NCBI GenBank assembly: GCA_011799875.1
Contig: CM022300.1
Coordinates: forward strand, 107,273,201-107,337,200
Source: Thinopyrum elongatum
Lineage: Eukaryota; Streptophyta; Magnoliopsida; Poales; Poaceae
Length of the DNA: 64,000 nucleotides
Reading direction: 5' to 3'
Positions 1 to 11,329 of the stretch are shown one piece after another. The position numbers and the translations under genes were made by a program. The notes under the pieces are model-generated. The model made no database searches and was not told where the DNA came from. It worked only from the letters and a program-made list of their open reading frames with translations. Numbering within the stretch: the stretch's first letter is position 1; every line of letters begins with the position of its first letter.

Positions 1-344
1 AATGCCGTCGCGAAAAGGGGTTAAAAACTGTTTGTATACCACCGACGCGTACCAGTGCACCCAGACGGCTTTTATGCCAGAGAACTGCTCTTCCTTCTCA
101 TCGGATGCCGCCGAAAGAGTGGAGAAAATGGTGGAAGGAGGAGCTTGGCCGGTGTCCTGCTCCTGAACGGACGTGTGTGGCCGGAGTTGGTTTCTCGCAT
201 TCCACGCGGGTTTAAATGTAGGTTTTTGAATGCGGCGAGGAGGCGGGTACAGCTGGGAGTGCAGTGGGTGGTGCCCTCGGCTGGTGCGCCGCTTAAAATG
301 GCGGGCGCAGTGAGAGGTCGTGTCCGCCCTGACCCCCTTGACCA

Positions 345-460
345 TGGACCTTGACGGTGTACGTCACCTTGTGTCCAGATCTGAGATGCCATGTGTACCA
401 GATGAATGACTCCAAGTTCGACCACCGTGATGCTAAGTGCGAGCCGAGGAACACTGTTGA
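345..460 (+). pseudogene. Fragment of a gene also present inverted at 27.3-27.8 kb
   Basis: Read on the plus strand, this short stretch encodes a peptide with the segments WTLTVYV, LRCHVYQM and FDHRDAKCEP. It matches the minus-strand fragment near 27,650-27,720 (AWTITMH, LRCQVYQM, FDPRDAT) in the same order. The reading is lost after about 460, next to a run of C. It is a partial exon with no start, no stop of its own and no neighbouring exons that I can identify. The family resembles grass F-box-associated DUF295/KIB1-type propeller proteins, but that is only a weak impression. Confidence 0.45.
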
Positions 461-469
461 CCCCCCCCC

Positions 470-828
470 CCCTCATAATTTTCCTACATTGGTCGTTTGA
501 TTCATAGGATAGAATGCTATAGGATTTTTTTTCCTATGAAATCATGTGTTAATTGGCAATCTAGCATCCACTCCAACTTTTTTTTCACTTCCTTTGTTTT
601 TCCTGTGTCAAACACTCTGGTTTTTTTAGGGGAACACTGTGTTAATGCTATGGGATTCAAGTGGACATGCCACTCCAATCCTTTATTTGTCCTATTCTTG
701 CGTTTTACGTTCCTACGAAGAGAGTACTTGGTCTAAATGATGTTTCGCTGCAAGAGCCGCCTATATTAATTAACCATGCTCTAAAAAGGTGGACCAGCTT
801 TGGCTATAGTATACTATACTAGGTTAGT
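470..828. other. AT-rich intergenic stretch with a degraded MITE
   Basis: No gene is visible. A C homopolymer precedes a segment with repeated CCTAT/ATAGGA motifs (about 500-725) in opposite orientations. Similar segments occur at 26,400-26,535 and 10,865-10,985. This fits a degraded hAT-like MITE whose ends read like 'TTTGRTTCATAGGATAG'. Exact borders cannot be set. Confidence 0.35.
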
Positions 829-1536
829 AGGTGACCTTGCGCTTGGCTCTTCGCCTCTTCCGGAAGTTGAACAATAATGATGGTACTACAGTAGTACTTC
901 TGGCAATCTAACACCAAATGAAATGTTGCACGTCCACCGCTTGTAAGCAAAAGTTTCTCCTCGTGCTGCGAGCCACCACGCACGCGTTGGCGAGGGAGAA
1001 GGCGTACTAGTAGTAATCAAGCTTCTCATCGTTCTGCGAGTTGACGGGACACATCAAAGTTATTTACTAGTACTCTCTCCAAAAAGGGCCGACCATGTCC
1101 ATGGCTACCATTCCGTGCTCCGTCATTGAGTACATGCACTATTCATGTGCCATCGAGGAGAAAAAATATTGCGTAGTAGGTGCCATCGAAGTGCATGACT
1201 CACTTACGCACTGCTTATCTCCATTTTCTTGCATGACATGTGCACCTTGATGCTAGATGTCCCGCGTGTTGGCAAAAGGATGAACAAAGTTCATGTCAAA
1301 AAAAAAAGAGTGGAAGAACATAGATTCCTGACGACCGAGAAGGAGCAAGGAACCTCGCGGTGGAGCGTCTACACTCATAATATTTTATATTATTCAGCAA
1401 TATAAAATCAACCAAATCTCTCCACATTCCTATACCATTCTATAGTGTGAGAATAACTTTGAATGTTACCTCCGTGGGACACCTAGTTATAGTATATCCA
1501 GCAGCCCGTATCGCTTCTCGCTCCTCGTCCTTATAG
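829..1536. repeat. Segmental duplication, copy D1
   Basis: This segment begins with GTAGGTGACC and is repeated, diverged but collinear, at 3140-4175. Shared landmarks are the GGTACTACAG block, the AAAAAGGGC-GACCATGTCC block, the 'GATGTCCC-CGTG' block and the 'CAGCCCGTATYGCTTCTCGC' block near the right end. D1 lacks about 330 bp that D2 carries in the middle. No coding sequence is evident. The block looks like upstream or regulatory sequence copied locally. Confidence 0.65.
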
Positions 1537-1710
1537 CCTGCCGACTGTACCTTATATACACTTGCTTTTTGAGCAAAGGCCTCCCTAAGCACGCATTAAT
1601 TTCCTGGGCATGCTTCTTTCTACTCAATGTTGCGTGCACTTTGAGCATGTTGGCAACTCCACTGCTAGCTTGCTGGCTCATCTTGCAATTGACGCTGACA
1701 CATTGCAGCA

Positions 1711-2475
1711 CTCCTACAAGGCCCAGAGGTTAATTTGAGAACAAGTACCTCGAGGTTAATTTGATAGACATGCCTTATAGGTTGACAGAAGTCATAACAC
1801 TTTTTTTGGAAAGATGCCGTGAAGTAACACGATAGACCTTCTTTCAAGCTAATTGACATGTGTTCAAAAAACAAAAATTATCAAAAAGTAACGCGATAGA
1901 CCTTCGATTAACATGTGTTCAAAAAACAAGTACTCCTGCAAGACACAGAGGTTAATTTGAGAACAAGTACCTTGAGGTTAATTTGACAGACATGCCTTAT
2001 AGGTTGACAAAAGTCATATCACTTTTTTTGGAAAGATGTCGTGAAGTAACACGATAGACCTTCTTCCAAGCCAATTAACATGTGTTCAAAAATCAAAAAT
2101 TATCAAAAAGTAACGCGATAGACCTTCGATTAACATGTGTTCAAAAAACAAAAAATGTCAAAAATTACAAACAAAGACCTCGCGATAGACCTTCGATTAA
2201 CATGTGTTCAAAAAACAAGTACTCCTGCAAGACCCAGAGGTTAATTTGAGAACAAGTCCCTCGAGGTTAATTTGACAGACATGCCTTATAGGTTGACAAA
2301 AGTCATATCACTTTTTTAGGAAAGATGTCGAGAAGTAACACGATAGACCTTCTTTCAAGCCAATTAACATGTGTTCAAAAAACAAAAATTATCAAAAAGT
2401 AACGCGATAGACCCTCGATTAACATGTGTTCAGAAAACAAAAAGTGTCAAAAAATTACAAAACAAAGACCTCGAG
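1711..2475. repeat. Tandem repeat, three units of 222-289 bp
   Basis: Three direct units start at about 1711, 1933 and 2222, each opening with CTCCTRCAAG followed by CAGAGGTTAATTTGAGAACA. Each unit contains a smaller internal repeat, CGATAGACCTTCGATTAACA followed by TGTGTTCA, which occurs once or twice per unit and accounts for the longer second unit. Units are highly similar, so the amplification is fairly young. No open frame runs across it. Confidence 0.85.
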
Positions 2476-2479
2476 GTTC

Positions 2480-2549
2480 AACTAATAGGACGGAGCACTA
2501 TATACATTTAAGCCAATTAAATGTATATAGTAACCCATCCCATTAGTTT
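2480..2549. repeat. Short inverted repeat (hairpin)
   Basis: AACTAATAGGACGG...ATATACATTTA and TTAAATGTATAT...CCATCCCATTAGTTT form two arms around a loop of about six bases. It sits directly after the tandem repeat. It could be a miniature transposon or its terminal remnant. Confidence 0.6.
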
Positions 2550-3139
2550 TAACATCGAGTCCACTTCCCATTCGGTCACCCATCTGATGACTACTCCAAC
2601 CTCAGCACAGTTTACTTGGGAGTTCTATTGGATGAGCAATCGGTAGGGAAGCTGGTCCTTGCCGATATAGGAAGCCTCTTCGCATCCTTTATTGCATACC
2701 TGGATGACCACGTGTTGCCGCCCAATGGCCAATGCCATGTCCCCCGCGAATGTAGAAGCTTCCCTCCCTCGTCTAGCTGGTTCGTGCATTTTCCCCTGTT
2801 TTTTACCACCTACCCACCTATAGAACCGTCTCACGCCGGCCAATTCCTCTCCAAACACCTAGGAAGGTGGTTGAACCGAACAAGTCTAACTTGTTTCTAG
2901 TGGGTACATTGACGTGGCATCGATAGGGTGTGATAGCTGACTCTGGCAAAATAATTGACTACCATGTTGGCATACATGAGCATGGGGCCCACTTGTCAGC
3001 GTGCTGGACGGAGGAAGGAACGCAAGACAAAATGGATCGTGGAAGGGTGCGAATCGATTGGCTCACGTGTGATGACCACTGGAGCAATCCACTCAGATTG
3101 TACTACGTTAAAAAATTCGTGCTAACACGGCCGGCTATA

Positions 3140-4175
3140 CTGTGAGTAGGTGACCGTGCGCTTGGCTCTTCACCTCTTCCGAAAGTCGAACAATGATGAT
3201 GGTACTACAGTATAGATACTTCTGGCAATCTGACACCGAATGAACTGCCGCACGTCCACCGCCTGCATTAAGCGCACTATCGTAAAGCAAAAGCTTCTCC
3301 TCGTCCTGCGAGCCACCGCGCGCACGCGTGAGCGAGGGAGAGGTCGTACTGGAGTAGTAAGCAAAGCTTCTCCTCGTTTGCGAGTTAACAGGACACATCA
3401 AAAGTAGTGTATTAGTCTCCAAAAAGGGCTGACCATGTCCATGGCTACCATCCCATGCTCCGTCATTCAGTGCGTGCATGATTCATGTTCCATTGAGAAA
3501 ATAATGTTGCGTACGTGCCATCGAATAGAATAACTTAATTTATAAAAAACATGCCACCGTGTCATGATCGAACTTTGATTCGTCCACGCGTGGTTCCCAT
3601 GAACAACTACTACACTCGCCAAATTATCCGGTGAGCTGCCTCTTCGTACAGAAATGAGCTCACCGTGTACCCGCGCGTGAGTATTAGGGAAAGAGGCAAA
3701 GAGTACCTGCGTTGGTGCCTGCACCTCTTCTCTTCGTGCTCGTATTCCTTTTTTTGGGGTGATTCGTGCATGTACTCCACCTACGTTCATGACCGTTGGT
3801 GAGTCTCTCCTACTATACTTCTTTTTGCGAGAACTCTCCTACTATACTTAACTCCATTTTCTTGCATGACACGTGGACCTGGATGCTGGATGTCCCACGT
3901 GTCGGCAAAACTTAGAAGAACGCTTTCCGACGACTGAGAAGGAGCAAGAAACCTCGTGGTGGAGCGTCTGGACTCTTTAATATTTTTATTCAGCGATATA
4001 AAATCTACCCAATCTTCTCCACAATAGACCGGAAGAGTCCGAAACACGGCAGCCCAGTGTAGTTACATCATACATGGCCAACCCACGCTATCACCATATT
4101 TCTTGGCCTCCGTGCGACACCTAGCTCTAGTATATTCCACCAGCCCGTATTGCTTCTCGCTCCTCGTCTCTCTCA
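3140..4175. repeat. Segmental duplication, copy D2
   Basis: This is the direct copy of 829-1536. It carries an additional central segment (about 3505-3770) that occurs again, diverged, at about 6985-7240. The right end (about 4040-4175, ending in the GCTTCTCGCTCCTCG block) is also recognisable, interrupted, at 23,120-23,640. No coding sequence can be supported. Confidence 0.65.
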
Positions 4176-4599
4176 AAGTGCGGCGGGCTGGCGATTTTGC
4201 CATCTATTGAGGTCGGTTAAGTCATCACTCGCTCCCACATGTTAGCGACATGCCAAGAGCATTCTAAAAAAATTACTGTACTCTATTGTTATGCCAAGAA
4301 CAGGAAGCGCTTTGACCGACGGACCAAACGAGACAGGCGTGCCGTGCCATGAGTGGGTCCAGTTTCTGGTTTTGAACTTGTTTGGTGTAGTAGTAACACT
4401 TGGTTTTGCACCTTCATAGAATGATGAAAAACCCCGCTAAAAAGGCGCTTTGCTTTCTGGTAATCCCGTCAACCGTTCTTGTTTTGTGCATTAAATTGGT
4501 AAGTGCCATAACTAAGATATAATTAACCAATGCATGTAAAACATTCTTTAGTACTGTAGTACTCCACACGCATGCATGTGTTGCGATTAGTACTACGTA

Positions 4600-5195
4600 C
4601 TTCCTTCATCCATACGTATATATAGGGCCTAATGCATTCTTCGAGGTTGCCTTTGACTATTGATAAGATTTTATATAATTTGAAAATTATATCATTCTAA
4701 GATCCTTTCACGTACGAATTTGACGGTATGCTTTGAGCAACTTGCATGTCCTATATTGCTCCTGTTTGGATACTCTAACTTAGCTAGAGGTTAGACTAAC
4801 TCATGACTAACCCTGAACTAACTCTAGCCAAAGAGGTGTTTGGATGACAGGGTTAGATTGACAATAAATGCACTTGATAGAGAGACAAAAGTGATTTTTC
4901 AGTGGGCCCCATGAGAACTAGCTCCAATTAGCACCACTTGGCTGGCGGGATAGAGAGAGAAAAGTGATTTTTCAGTGGGCCCAATGAGAACTAGCTCCAA
5001 TTAGCACCTCTTGGGTGGGATAGTTTTTTTGGTGGGTTAGGTGCAACTTGCTCCAATTTAACCCTCATGTTTGGATATTTAGGGCTATTTGAGCCCCAAC
5101 TAGCTCAAACTAACTCTAACCCATGGATCCAAATAGGGCCAAAGTTAGTCTCAGAAAACGCATTAAGCCCTATATACATGGACAGACGGAGGGCA
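4600..5195. mobile_element. Stowaway-like (Tc1/Mariner) MITE with a nested insertion
   Basis: The left end CTTCCTTCATCCATACG, preceded by TA, and the reverse complement of the right end (CCCTCCGTCTGTCCATG) are inverted repeats. The match continues inward for about 50 bp through TATATAGGGCYTAATGC. This agrees with Triticeae Stowaway elements, which have CTCCCTCCGT-type ends and duplicate TA. The right flanking TA is degraded. The right half is mostly replaced by the nested element at 4758-5140. Confidence 0.7.
4758..5140. mobile_element. hAT-like MITE nested in the Stowaway element
   Basis: The ends read CTCCTGTTTGGATAC on the left and, in reverse complement, GGCCCTATTTGGATCC on the right, which is the GGSCCTGTTTGGAT type of plant hAT-like or Harbinger-like MITEs. 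Inside, a 70-75 bp segment with GTGATTTTTCAGTGGGCC and GAACTAGCTCCAATTAGCAC is duplicated in tandem (about 4876-5010). I could not find a clean target-site duplication. Confidence 0.65.
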
Positions 5196-5394
5196 TGATA
5201 CTAGCAAACACTCACCATTAGTAGTAGTTCATTGGTTGGTTTCGATTTTTGATTCAGTTGCTGTGCTGCTACCGTCCAATATTCGCGTATGGTTGTTTCT
5301 AGAATAAAAAAAGGAGGTAGGAGTAGTACTTACTGTGGGAAAGGTGAAGTGATGGTTGCTTTGCCCGAGCAACTTATTACTCTGGGAATATTGG

Positions 5395-5600
5395 AGTACC
5401 AGCAGATTCAACGAAGAGAGAAATGATGGTTGCTTCGTCCGAGCAACTTACTATGGCGAAGGTGGGGCTTTGTGATTTGACTGCTCACTAGTCATTATTA
5501 CTGCGGCGCAACGACCGGGGTGAATCTCCCCTGTAGTTGTGCACTCAATATTGCTGCATGGCAGGTGGAGCCGGATGAAGGATGTCCCACATGTCGGCGA
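5395..5600. repeat. Dispersed local repeat Q, copy 1
   Basis: Contains TTCGTCCGAGCAACTT, TAGTCATTATTACTGCGGCG, CGACCGGGGTGA and GATGTCCCACATGTCGGCGA in this order. The same order recurs at about 22,875-23,075 and 26,555-26,800. The last motif alone recurs more often, near 1255, 3886 and 26,925. It is not coding. It may be copied promoter sequence. Confidence 0.65.
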
Positions 5601-6045
5601 AACGAAGTTGAATTGTTTCTGGCATTGCTATCAATCTTTCAGGATTTGTTTATATGTATGCATAATTTTCCAGCATAATGAAATTGTACTGTGATGCTAT
5701 GAAGGTTTCAACTTTGGTTCCCATAGAAAAAAAAGGTTTCAACTTAGGATTCATGTGTCCTCTTGCCTCAAGACTGTCGCGTTACAACATTCCATCAAAT
5801 ATAAATGAAACTACCATGGCTGCTAATGCATCTCAATGGTTTGCAGATCAGCACCAATATTCACATCACAACTAAAGACAAAGTTGTGAGAAGGTGTACA
5901 AATAACGAAAAATATATAATTGATCGATGCTGTTCGTAGGCATGGCTCCATTTCCTGGGCACAGTGTTCATTGGTTGGCAGCTAGTTTCACGCAGCTCTG
6001 TAGCCAAGAAAGAGGTGTATGGAGGACATCACAATCCGATCATTT

Positions 6046-6391
6046 TGTGCAGTTCCACTAAAATCGAGTTGATCATCCCTGTTTGCAAAGATATTCAGTC
6101 AGTGTGATTACAATAATAGTGGAACTAGATGTAACACACACAAATAGAAGCCTATCACCTCTATGATCTCTCTTTAGGACTAACTACTTGTTGGAGAAGA
6201 TTAGGCACGGAGTTGGATGAGGAGGATAGCAAAACCAATCTCCCTTTCTGCAGTCCCATAGAAATGTAAAAACGTTGCCCGTATGACATTTTGGCGGAAC
6301 TGCACAAAACACTCTTAAGAAAAAAGTGATTTGCGCAGTTCACCAAAAGGTCACAATAGCAACGAGGTGAAATGGATAGCCCTGTTTGCAA
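6046..6391. repeat. Motif pair array: GTGCAGTTCCACC...CCCTGTTTGCA
   Basis: Two copies lie here (6046-6087 and about 6333-6391). Each has GTGCAGTTCCAC-type sequence followed, 15-45 bases on, by ATCCCTGTTTGCA or AGCCCTGTTTGCA. A reversed half-motif lies near 6285-6310. More copies lie at 16,274-17,133 and 19,144-19,288. On the minus strand the pair can be translated as LQTG.SISPRCYCDLLV, so it might be a repeated exon of a minus-strand gene. It could equally be a transposon subterminal motif. Confidence 0.5.
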
Positions 6392-6642
6392 AAAGAGGTA
6401 GAAAGGAAACAATTACTGCCCAATAAGAGGAGTTGAAGACACATACACCGACAAAAAAGAAGCATATACCATGTCATAAGGGAAAGATAGCAGCATGGTG
6501 GTTTATCAAAAATGGTTTGAGGACAAGATTGCAAGATGGAAAGTACGCCGGCCGAGATACGTTTTAAGCAAAGAACAAAATAAGATCCACATGCAGCAAC
6601 GTGGGGAGATGGGCAGTGGAGCAAGGCCGGAGGAAGTTGTAC

Positions 6643-6885
6643 CTGAGGGTTGTCGGGATGTAACTAGGAGGGCGCCGGCGGCCGGGATCTGCCCATACTG
6701 CGGCAGCGAGCAAGTGGTGAAGGCCCTACCGCGCCGGAGCTTGGTCAGAGAGAACGGCGGGTATCGCAGATCGGGACGTGCTGCCTCAACGTCGTCGAAC
6801 GGAGAGACGATGCACATCCTCCCTTTCCGCCGGCGGACTGGATGCGGCCGGATCAGTGACCAATGGTGAGAGAGAGAGACCACCA
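6643..6885 (-). pseudogene. First-exon-like sequence, paralogue of 19,998-20,240
   Basis: On the minus strand an open GC-rich segment ends at a conserved CAG|GTAC donor-like junction at 6643/6642. Its paralogue at 19,998-20,240 ends at CAG|GTAT in the same alignment. Shared landmarks are the CGGCGCGG-AGG block, CTGGCC/GACCAAGCTCCGGCGC and CCCGACRACCYTCAG. The encoded peptides differ in frame between the copies, so this is at best a decayed first exon. I do not recognise the product. Upstream, on the right, sits sequence also shared between the two loci. Confidence 0.4.
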
Positions 6886-7239
6886 CCGCCTTGTGTGAGA
6901 TAGTGTGACGAGAGACAAACCCCGGCAGGCAGGCTCCATTGTATATAGTGGAGCGAATTTCTTTTTTCCCGATGACAATCGCTTTATATTTTGTACGTGC
7001 CATTGAGGAATATAACTTTATTTAATACTAACACGTCAAGTCGAACTTTGTTCCGTCTACGCGTGGTACACGACCCTCCTTCGAGTAAACAACCGCTACA
7101 CGCGTCAAATTATCACGTGGGCTGCCTTTTCGTACAGAAATGAACTCCACCGTGTACCCGCATGGGTGTGGCTGGGAACGAGACGTGAGTACGTGCGTCG
7201 TGCGTGCACCTCTTCTTTACGTGTAGGTACGTACATGGG

Positions 7240-8560
7240 TGGGTGTGAGAGAGATGGTTTGTGCGAAACAGAGGTAATGTGTCGATGATATCTCAAACAA
7301 AAAAATGTAACATATGCAATGTGTGTGAAACAGAGTCATGGATATATCATATATAGAGGGAGCGATCCATGAGAAGAGAGTGGAGGGATCATCGACATGA
7401 GATATCGATAGAATCGAAAACACGGATGAAGTGTGTGGGGCGCGATCGATAAAGAGTGCCATCGAATTTGTGTTTGCCCACGTCAAAGATACAAGGCGGC
7501 TGGCCTACTGGAATGTGAGAGGGCAGAGGTGCAGTTTGTCTCTGTGGCATGGATACCTACCTACAACGTTCGACTATCGGTGTGTGTGGGGGGGGGGGGG
7601 GAGGGGGCAGAGACCTAACTATAGAGAGGTAGATCAACCGGTATATGTGTGGAGAAGGAGAGAGACCTAGCTATGTATTGAGGGAGATCGATCGGCATCC
7701 ATGCATTGTGTGGCAGAGGAATAAGGTTGGGAGAGAGACAAAGGTAGAGTGTTGGAGGGTTGGTGGTGGAGTTGCTTCTCACAAATGGCGGGAGAGGCCA
7801 CGAGACAAATGGAGGGTATGAGTGCAATATCAATAAGAGAGGGGATGTCTGCCTATCTATGCACGTGCGTGTGAGAGACGGGTCGGGAGGTATGCAAGGA
7901 TGATGAGGGGGGACGATATGGTTGTGGTAAGCAGACGTAACTCAATAGGAAGATCAATCGTTGTGTGTCGGAGAAAGGGAGAGACATAACAAGTGAGGTA
8001 CGTTGATCGGTGCGTGGGGAAAAAGAATTATAGTCGACCTAGCTATATGTAGGGAGATCGGTAGGTATACATGCATGCATGTGTTAGAAGCAAATAAGGT
8101 CCAGAGAGACGGACAGGGGGAGAGGGGTGTGGCCAAGAGGTGGTGCGAGAGGCCTACTATGTCGAGGGGGAGGAGTGTGCGAGTATGAGATCGATGAAAA
8201 GAGGGGCGAGAGTGTGCACCTGCGTGGAACCGTATTGGACATAGGGGGGCATGGACGGTGAGAATAGAAGAGGGAAAGTGTGTGTTTGTGGTAGGCACAC
8301 TTGGCTAGAGAGGTATATCGACCGGTGTTTGCCGGAAAGAAGGAGCCGTGGGGCCTACGCACACCGTGGGTGAATGACCTAAAGAGAAATAACAAATATG
8401 CGTGATGGAGGGGACGCTGAGGGAGGGTGAGAGGGGGGCGGGCGTGTGCATGCATGATAGAAAGTAAGCGCGAGCTACAAAGAGAAGAGGATTGTGTGGG
8501 TGTAAAGGACGAACAGAGATCATAATTCATTATAAAAAAGTGGATTCGGATATTTGAAGA
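7240..8560. repeat. GA/GT-rich low-complexity block
   Basis: The plus strand is dominated by GAGAGAGA, GTGTGTG and GATCGATCGG-type words, including a G homopolymer with one A near 7587-7608. Long minus-strand open frames here (7954-8298, 8084-8569) have biased Pro/Ser/His composition and are composition artefacts. The block precedes copy A of the CACTA-like element. A similar block (29,530-31,250) precedes copy B, so it probably belongs to the duplicated unit. Confidence 0.6.
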
Positions 8561-9230
8561 AGATATCATAGTGTTTTAAACCGACGCATGCATGAATGAA
8601 TATATATAATGGTGATACGCATGGTGTGGTTATGAACATGGTATACTACATATAATATATAGAGCATTGATTATAATTTGTGATAATGTGTGGCTTTTGC
8701 AGCTCAGGGCTAAATACTTGTCATAATGTAGGGGGCGGGGCACTATACTTTGTGTGATAAACATGGTGTACGTATGGAACATGGTTTAGATTATGAAGAT
8801 CTAGTTAGTACATCAAATGTACTGTTATTTGGAATCAACATCCAGCGTATTCAAAATTTTGAATCCAAGTTCATATAGTACACATAGTTCATATCTATCT
8901 CTATAGTAATCATGTGGTGTGTTGTTAAGATAATACACGAATGATGGTTTAAGTTGGCAACAATCATGATTGTAGATTCTTATTCAAATAGAGAAATGAA
9001 TTCAAATTTAGTTCGAATTGCAGCGGTAGTATAGACATTTGGAATGCACTAAAATGTTGGTATGAGTAGGTTACATGCATTATACACCCAGTGAAAAAAT
9101 TTAATTGGACATAACATGGATTCATAGCTTTGAATAGCATTTGTACAGTAAAACGGGACAGGACTCTCTCTTTGTGTGGTGCGAATAGTTTTATTTTTTT
9201 CGTTTTTTTCGTTGAGGGAAGTGCGAATTG
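8560..9230. other. AT-rich stretch, no gene seen
   Basis: This stretch is AT-rich and unrepetitive at sight, with several TATATA runs. It corresponds in position to 31,250-31,890 before copy B; both contain 'ATTCGAATT/CAAATATTTG'-type words. I see no gene. Confidence 0.4.
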
Positions 9231-9510
9231 ATTTGGTACGTACAATATTACACGTTAGGCTTGTCCCTAAATTTCAACCCGCGCCTTGTTATATCCCGAA
9301 AATTCAGATATCGTGCTCCCAAAACTCGCGCCTTCACAACCTGCGCCTTGCTATCCCGAAATTACAACGCGCGCAAAAACTCCCTCCAGCTACCAAATCC
9401 CGACACGCGAAATCCCCCTTCTAACTCTGAGCCAAAAGGGACGCTAGTTCAAATCGGTGGGGGTACTTTTGTAACACACCCTACATTTTGGACAAGCGCA
9501 TCCCTAAGTC

Positions 9511-9927
9511 ATGGTTCCCCCCCTCCCATCACCTCCTTTTCGCCATTCGAAATCCCAGGCCGCCATAACCTCTCTGCTCCAGCAGCGAAACCCCACCGTC
9601 CTCCGTCCGCCACCCCACCGCTGCCCAGCCGGAGCCTCTTCCCCAACGACGTTGTCCACCACAACAGCCCGACGTCCCTCATCCACCTCCCCGAATGAGG
9701 ATCCGTTGTCGATCTCGTCGTCCTGCCGGTTCAGCTGCCCCGTCCTCCACCTCCAAGGAGCTGCTCCAACGATTGCCTCGTCTATCGCGGCTGATCCATC
9801 CCCACAACGCCGCCTTAACCTACTCCACTGGAACCGCAGCATCCTCACCGACTCCTCAGACAAAGCCGAGGCCTACTCGGTGCCACCAAAGAGGTTGTAC
9901 ACTCATCGCATCGCACCTTCTCCTTAA
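9511..9927 (+). CDS. Possible leader exon of the TnpA-like gene, copy A
   Basis: An ATG at 9511 starts an open frame of 138 codons. The context CATGGTTCCCCCC is shared with copy B at 32,230. The product is rich in Pro, Ser, Arg and Thr and has no domain I can recognise. Copy B is interrupted by stops in this frame, so coding is doubtful and the conserved part may simply be untranslated leader. GC-rich CTG/GCTC triplet repeats follow (10,075-10,320). Confidence 0.25.
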   Translation: MVPPLPSPPFRHSKSQAAITSLLQQRNPTVLRPPPHRCPAGASSPTTLSTTTARRPSSTSPNEDPLSISSSCRFSCPVLHLQGAAPTIASSIAADPSPQRRLNLLHWNRSILTDSSDKAEAYSVPPKRLYTHRIAPSP

Positions 9928-10074
9928 CTCGACCTCCCGGTGCCGACGGTGCTCCATCCCGCAACCCCATGGCGAGGCTACCTCGAAGCTGGCGCCGCGG
10001 GCGACATCTCCACAGCGGCTCTCCCCCAGTGCGAGGCCCCTTCGGTGGCGGCGGCCATACCAGCCGGATCTGCT

Positions 10075-10320
10075 GCTGCTTCTCCGGCTCTCGCTCGCTC
10101 GCTCGCTCGCGCTACTGCTGCTGCTCCGGCTCTCGCTCGCTCGCGCTGCTGCTCTGCTCTCCCCCTCGCTCGTGCTGCTGCTCTGCTCTTGCTCTCGCCC
10201 GCGCTGCTGATGCTGGTACATGGGCTGCTGCAGCTACACGAGTTACTGCTCTGGCTCTAGTTCGCGCTGCTCCTCCAGGCGCTGCTGCTCCGGCTGCTAT
10301 CAGCTACTGTGTTCCCCGTC
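10075..10320. repeat. GCTC / CTG microsatellite-like tract
   Basis: Runs of GCTCGCTCGCTC and GCTGCTGCTC dominate this segment and keep several frames open on both strands. The resulting peptides are Leu/Ala/Ser-rich and are not credible genes. Confidence 0.75.
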
Positions 10321-11329
10321 GATCGCCTGCTGATTTAGATCACTGTTTCTCTACTGCTAGTGCTCGAGCCACCTAAACTACATGTGAAGTGCCTCTCTGC
10401 TACCAGTGCGTTCAGTTTCGACAGTAACATTCAGATTCCACAATAAATTTCAGTTTCGATAGTTAAGTTCAGAGTCAACAGTTTTTACCTCATCTGTTGT
10501 AGTCAGGTGTTTTTTGGTGATGTAAATTTTACATCTATCACTTTTTGGTAATGTATTTTACATCATCTATTGGAGATGCTATTAGAATCCCACTTGAGAT
10601 TAACGATGTCAGTCTTGTATTGCTTCAGCCTCGATGTCTTACGGCTCGCCGGAGCTGCTCCAATGACGGAACCATCCATCACAACAGAGTAGTGCCCTGG
10701 ACGCCATCTACAGATTCCTCAGACCTTCCTCCACACCTCCGTTAGCCACCTCTGCCGCAACTTCTTCAGCGACCAACCAAATGATGTTGAGGTTGACACG
10801 GCTACGGCAAAGAGGTTGTACACTTGTCACATCACTTATTACTCTACATTCATGTCAATCCATTAGGGCTATTTTAGTTCAAAGGAAAAAGTGAAGGAAA
10901 AACATAGCAATAGGAAATTTTCCTATGGCACTCTACTATTCAATTATTCATGAATTTTGTTGAAAGGAATGGAGAAAACCATCCACCTGGACCTGCTACT
11001 TTATCGTCCTGTTCACCTCTTAGACTCCAAGTCAGGTCCAAATTAATGTTCAAACTTGAGTTTTAAAATTACTTGTGGGGCATATATCGAGGCAGCAATG
11101 AATAGTATCTCTATCTATTATCTGGTTCACCTATGGTATGCCTACGTTGTTCATCTTGGGTGGGAAACAAATAGTAAAGCAATCATCATCTGTCTTTTTA
11201 TTAAATTAAAGCTATCATCAGCCTGCTATCATTATTTTTGGATCCATCCACTGGTTGTTACCATCACTCTAGATTTTTGCATGCTCTCCTTACATAATCT
11301 CACTATATTTTTTTCGTATGCATGTCAGA

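Noticed and set aside
7954..8569. Long minus-strand ORFs rich in His, Pro and Ser
   Set aside because: They lie opposite a GA/GT-rich low-complexity block and arise from base composition; no domain or consistent frame.
9940..10376. Overlapping Leu/Ala/Ser-rich ORFs on both strands
   Set aside because: They are translations of GCTC and CTG microsatellite tracts.
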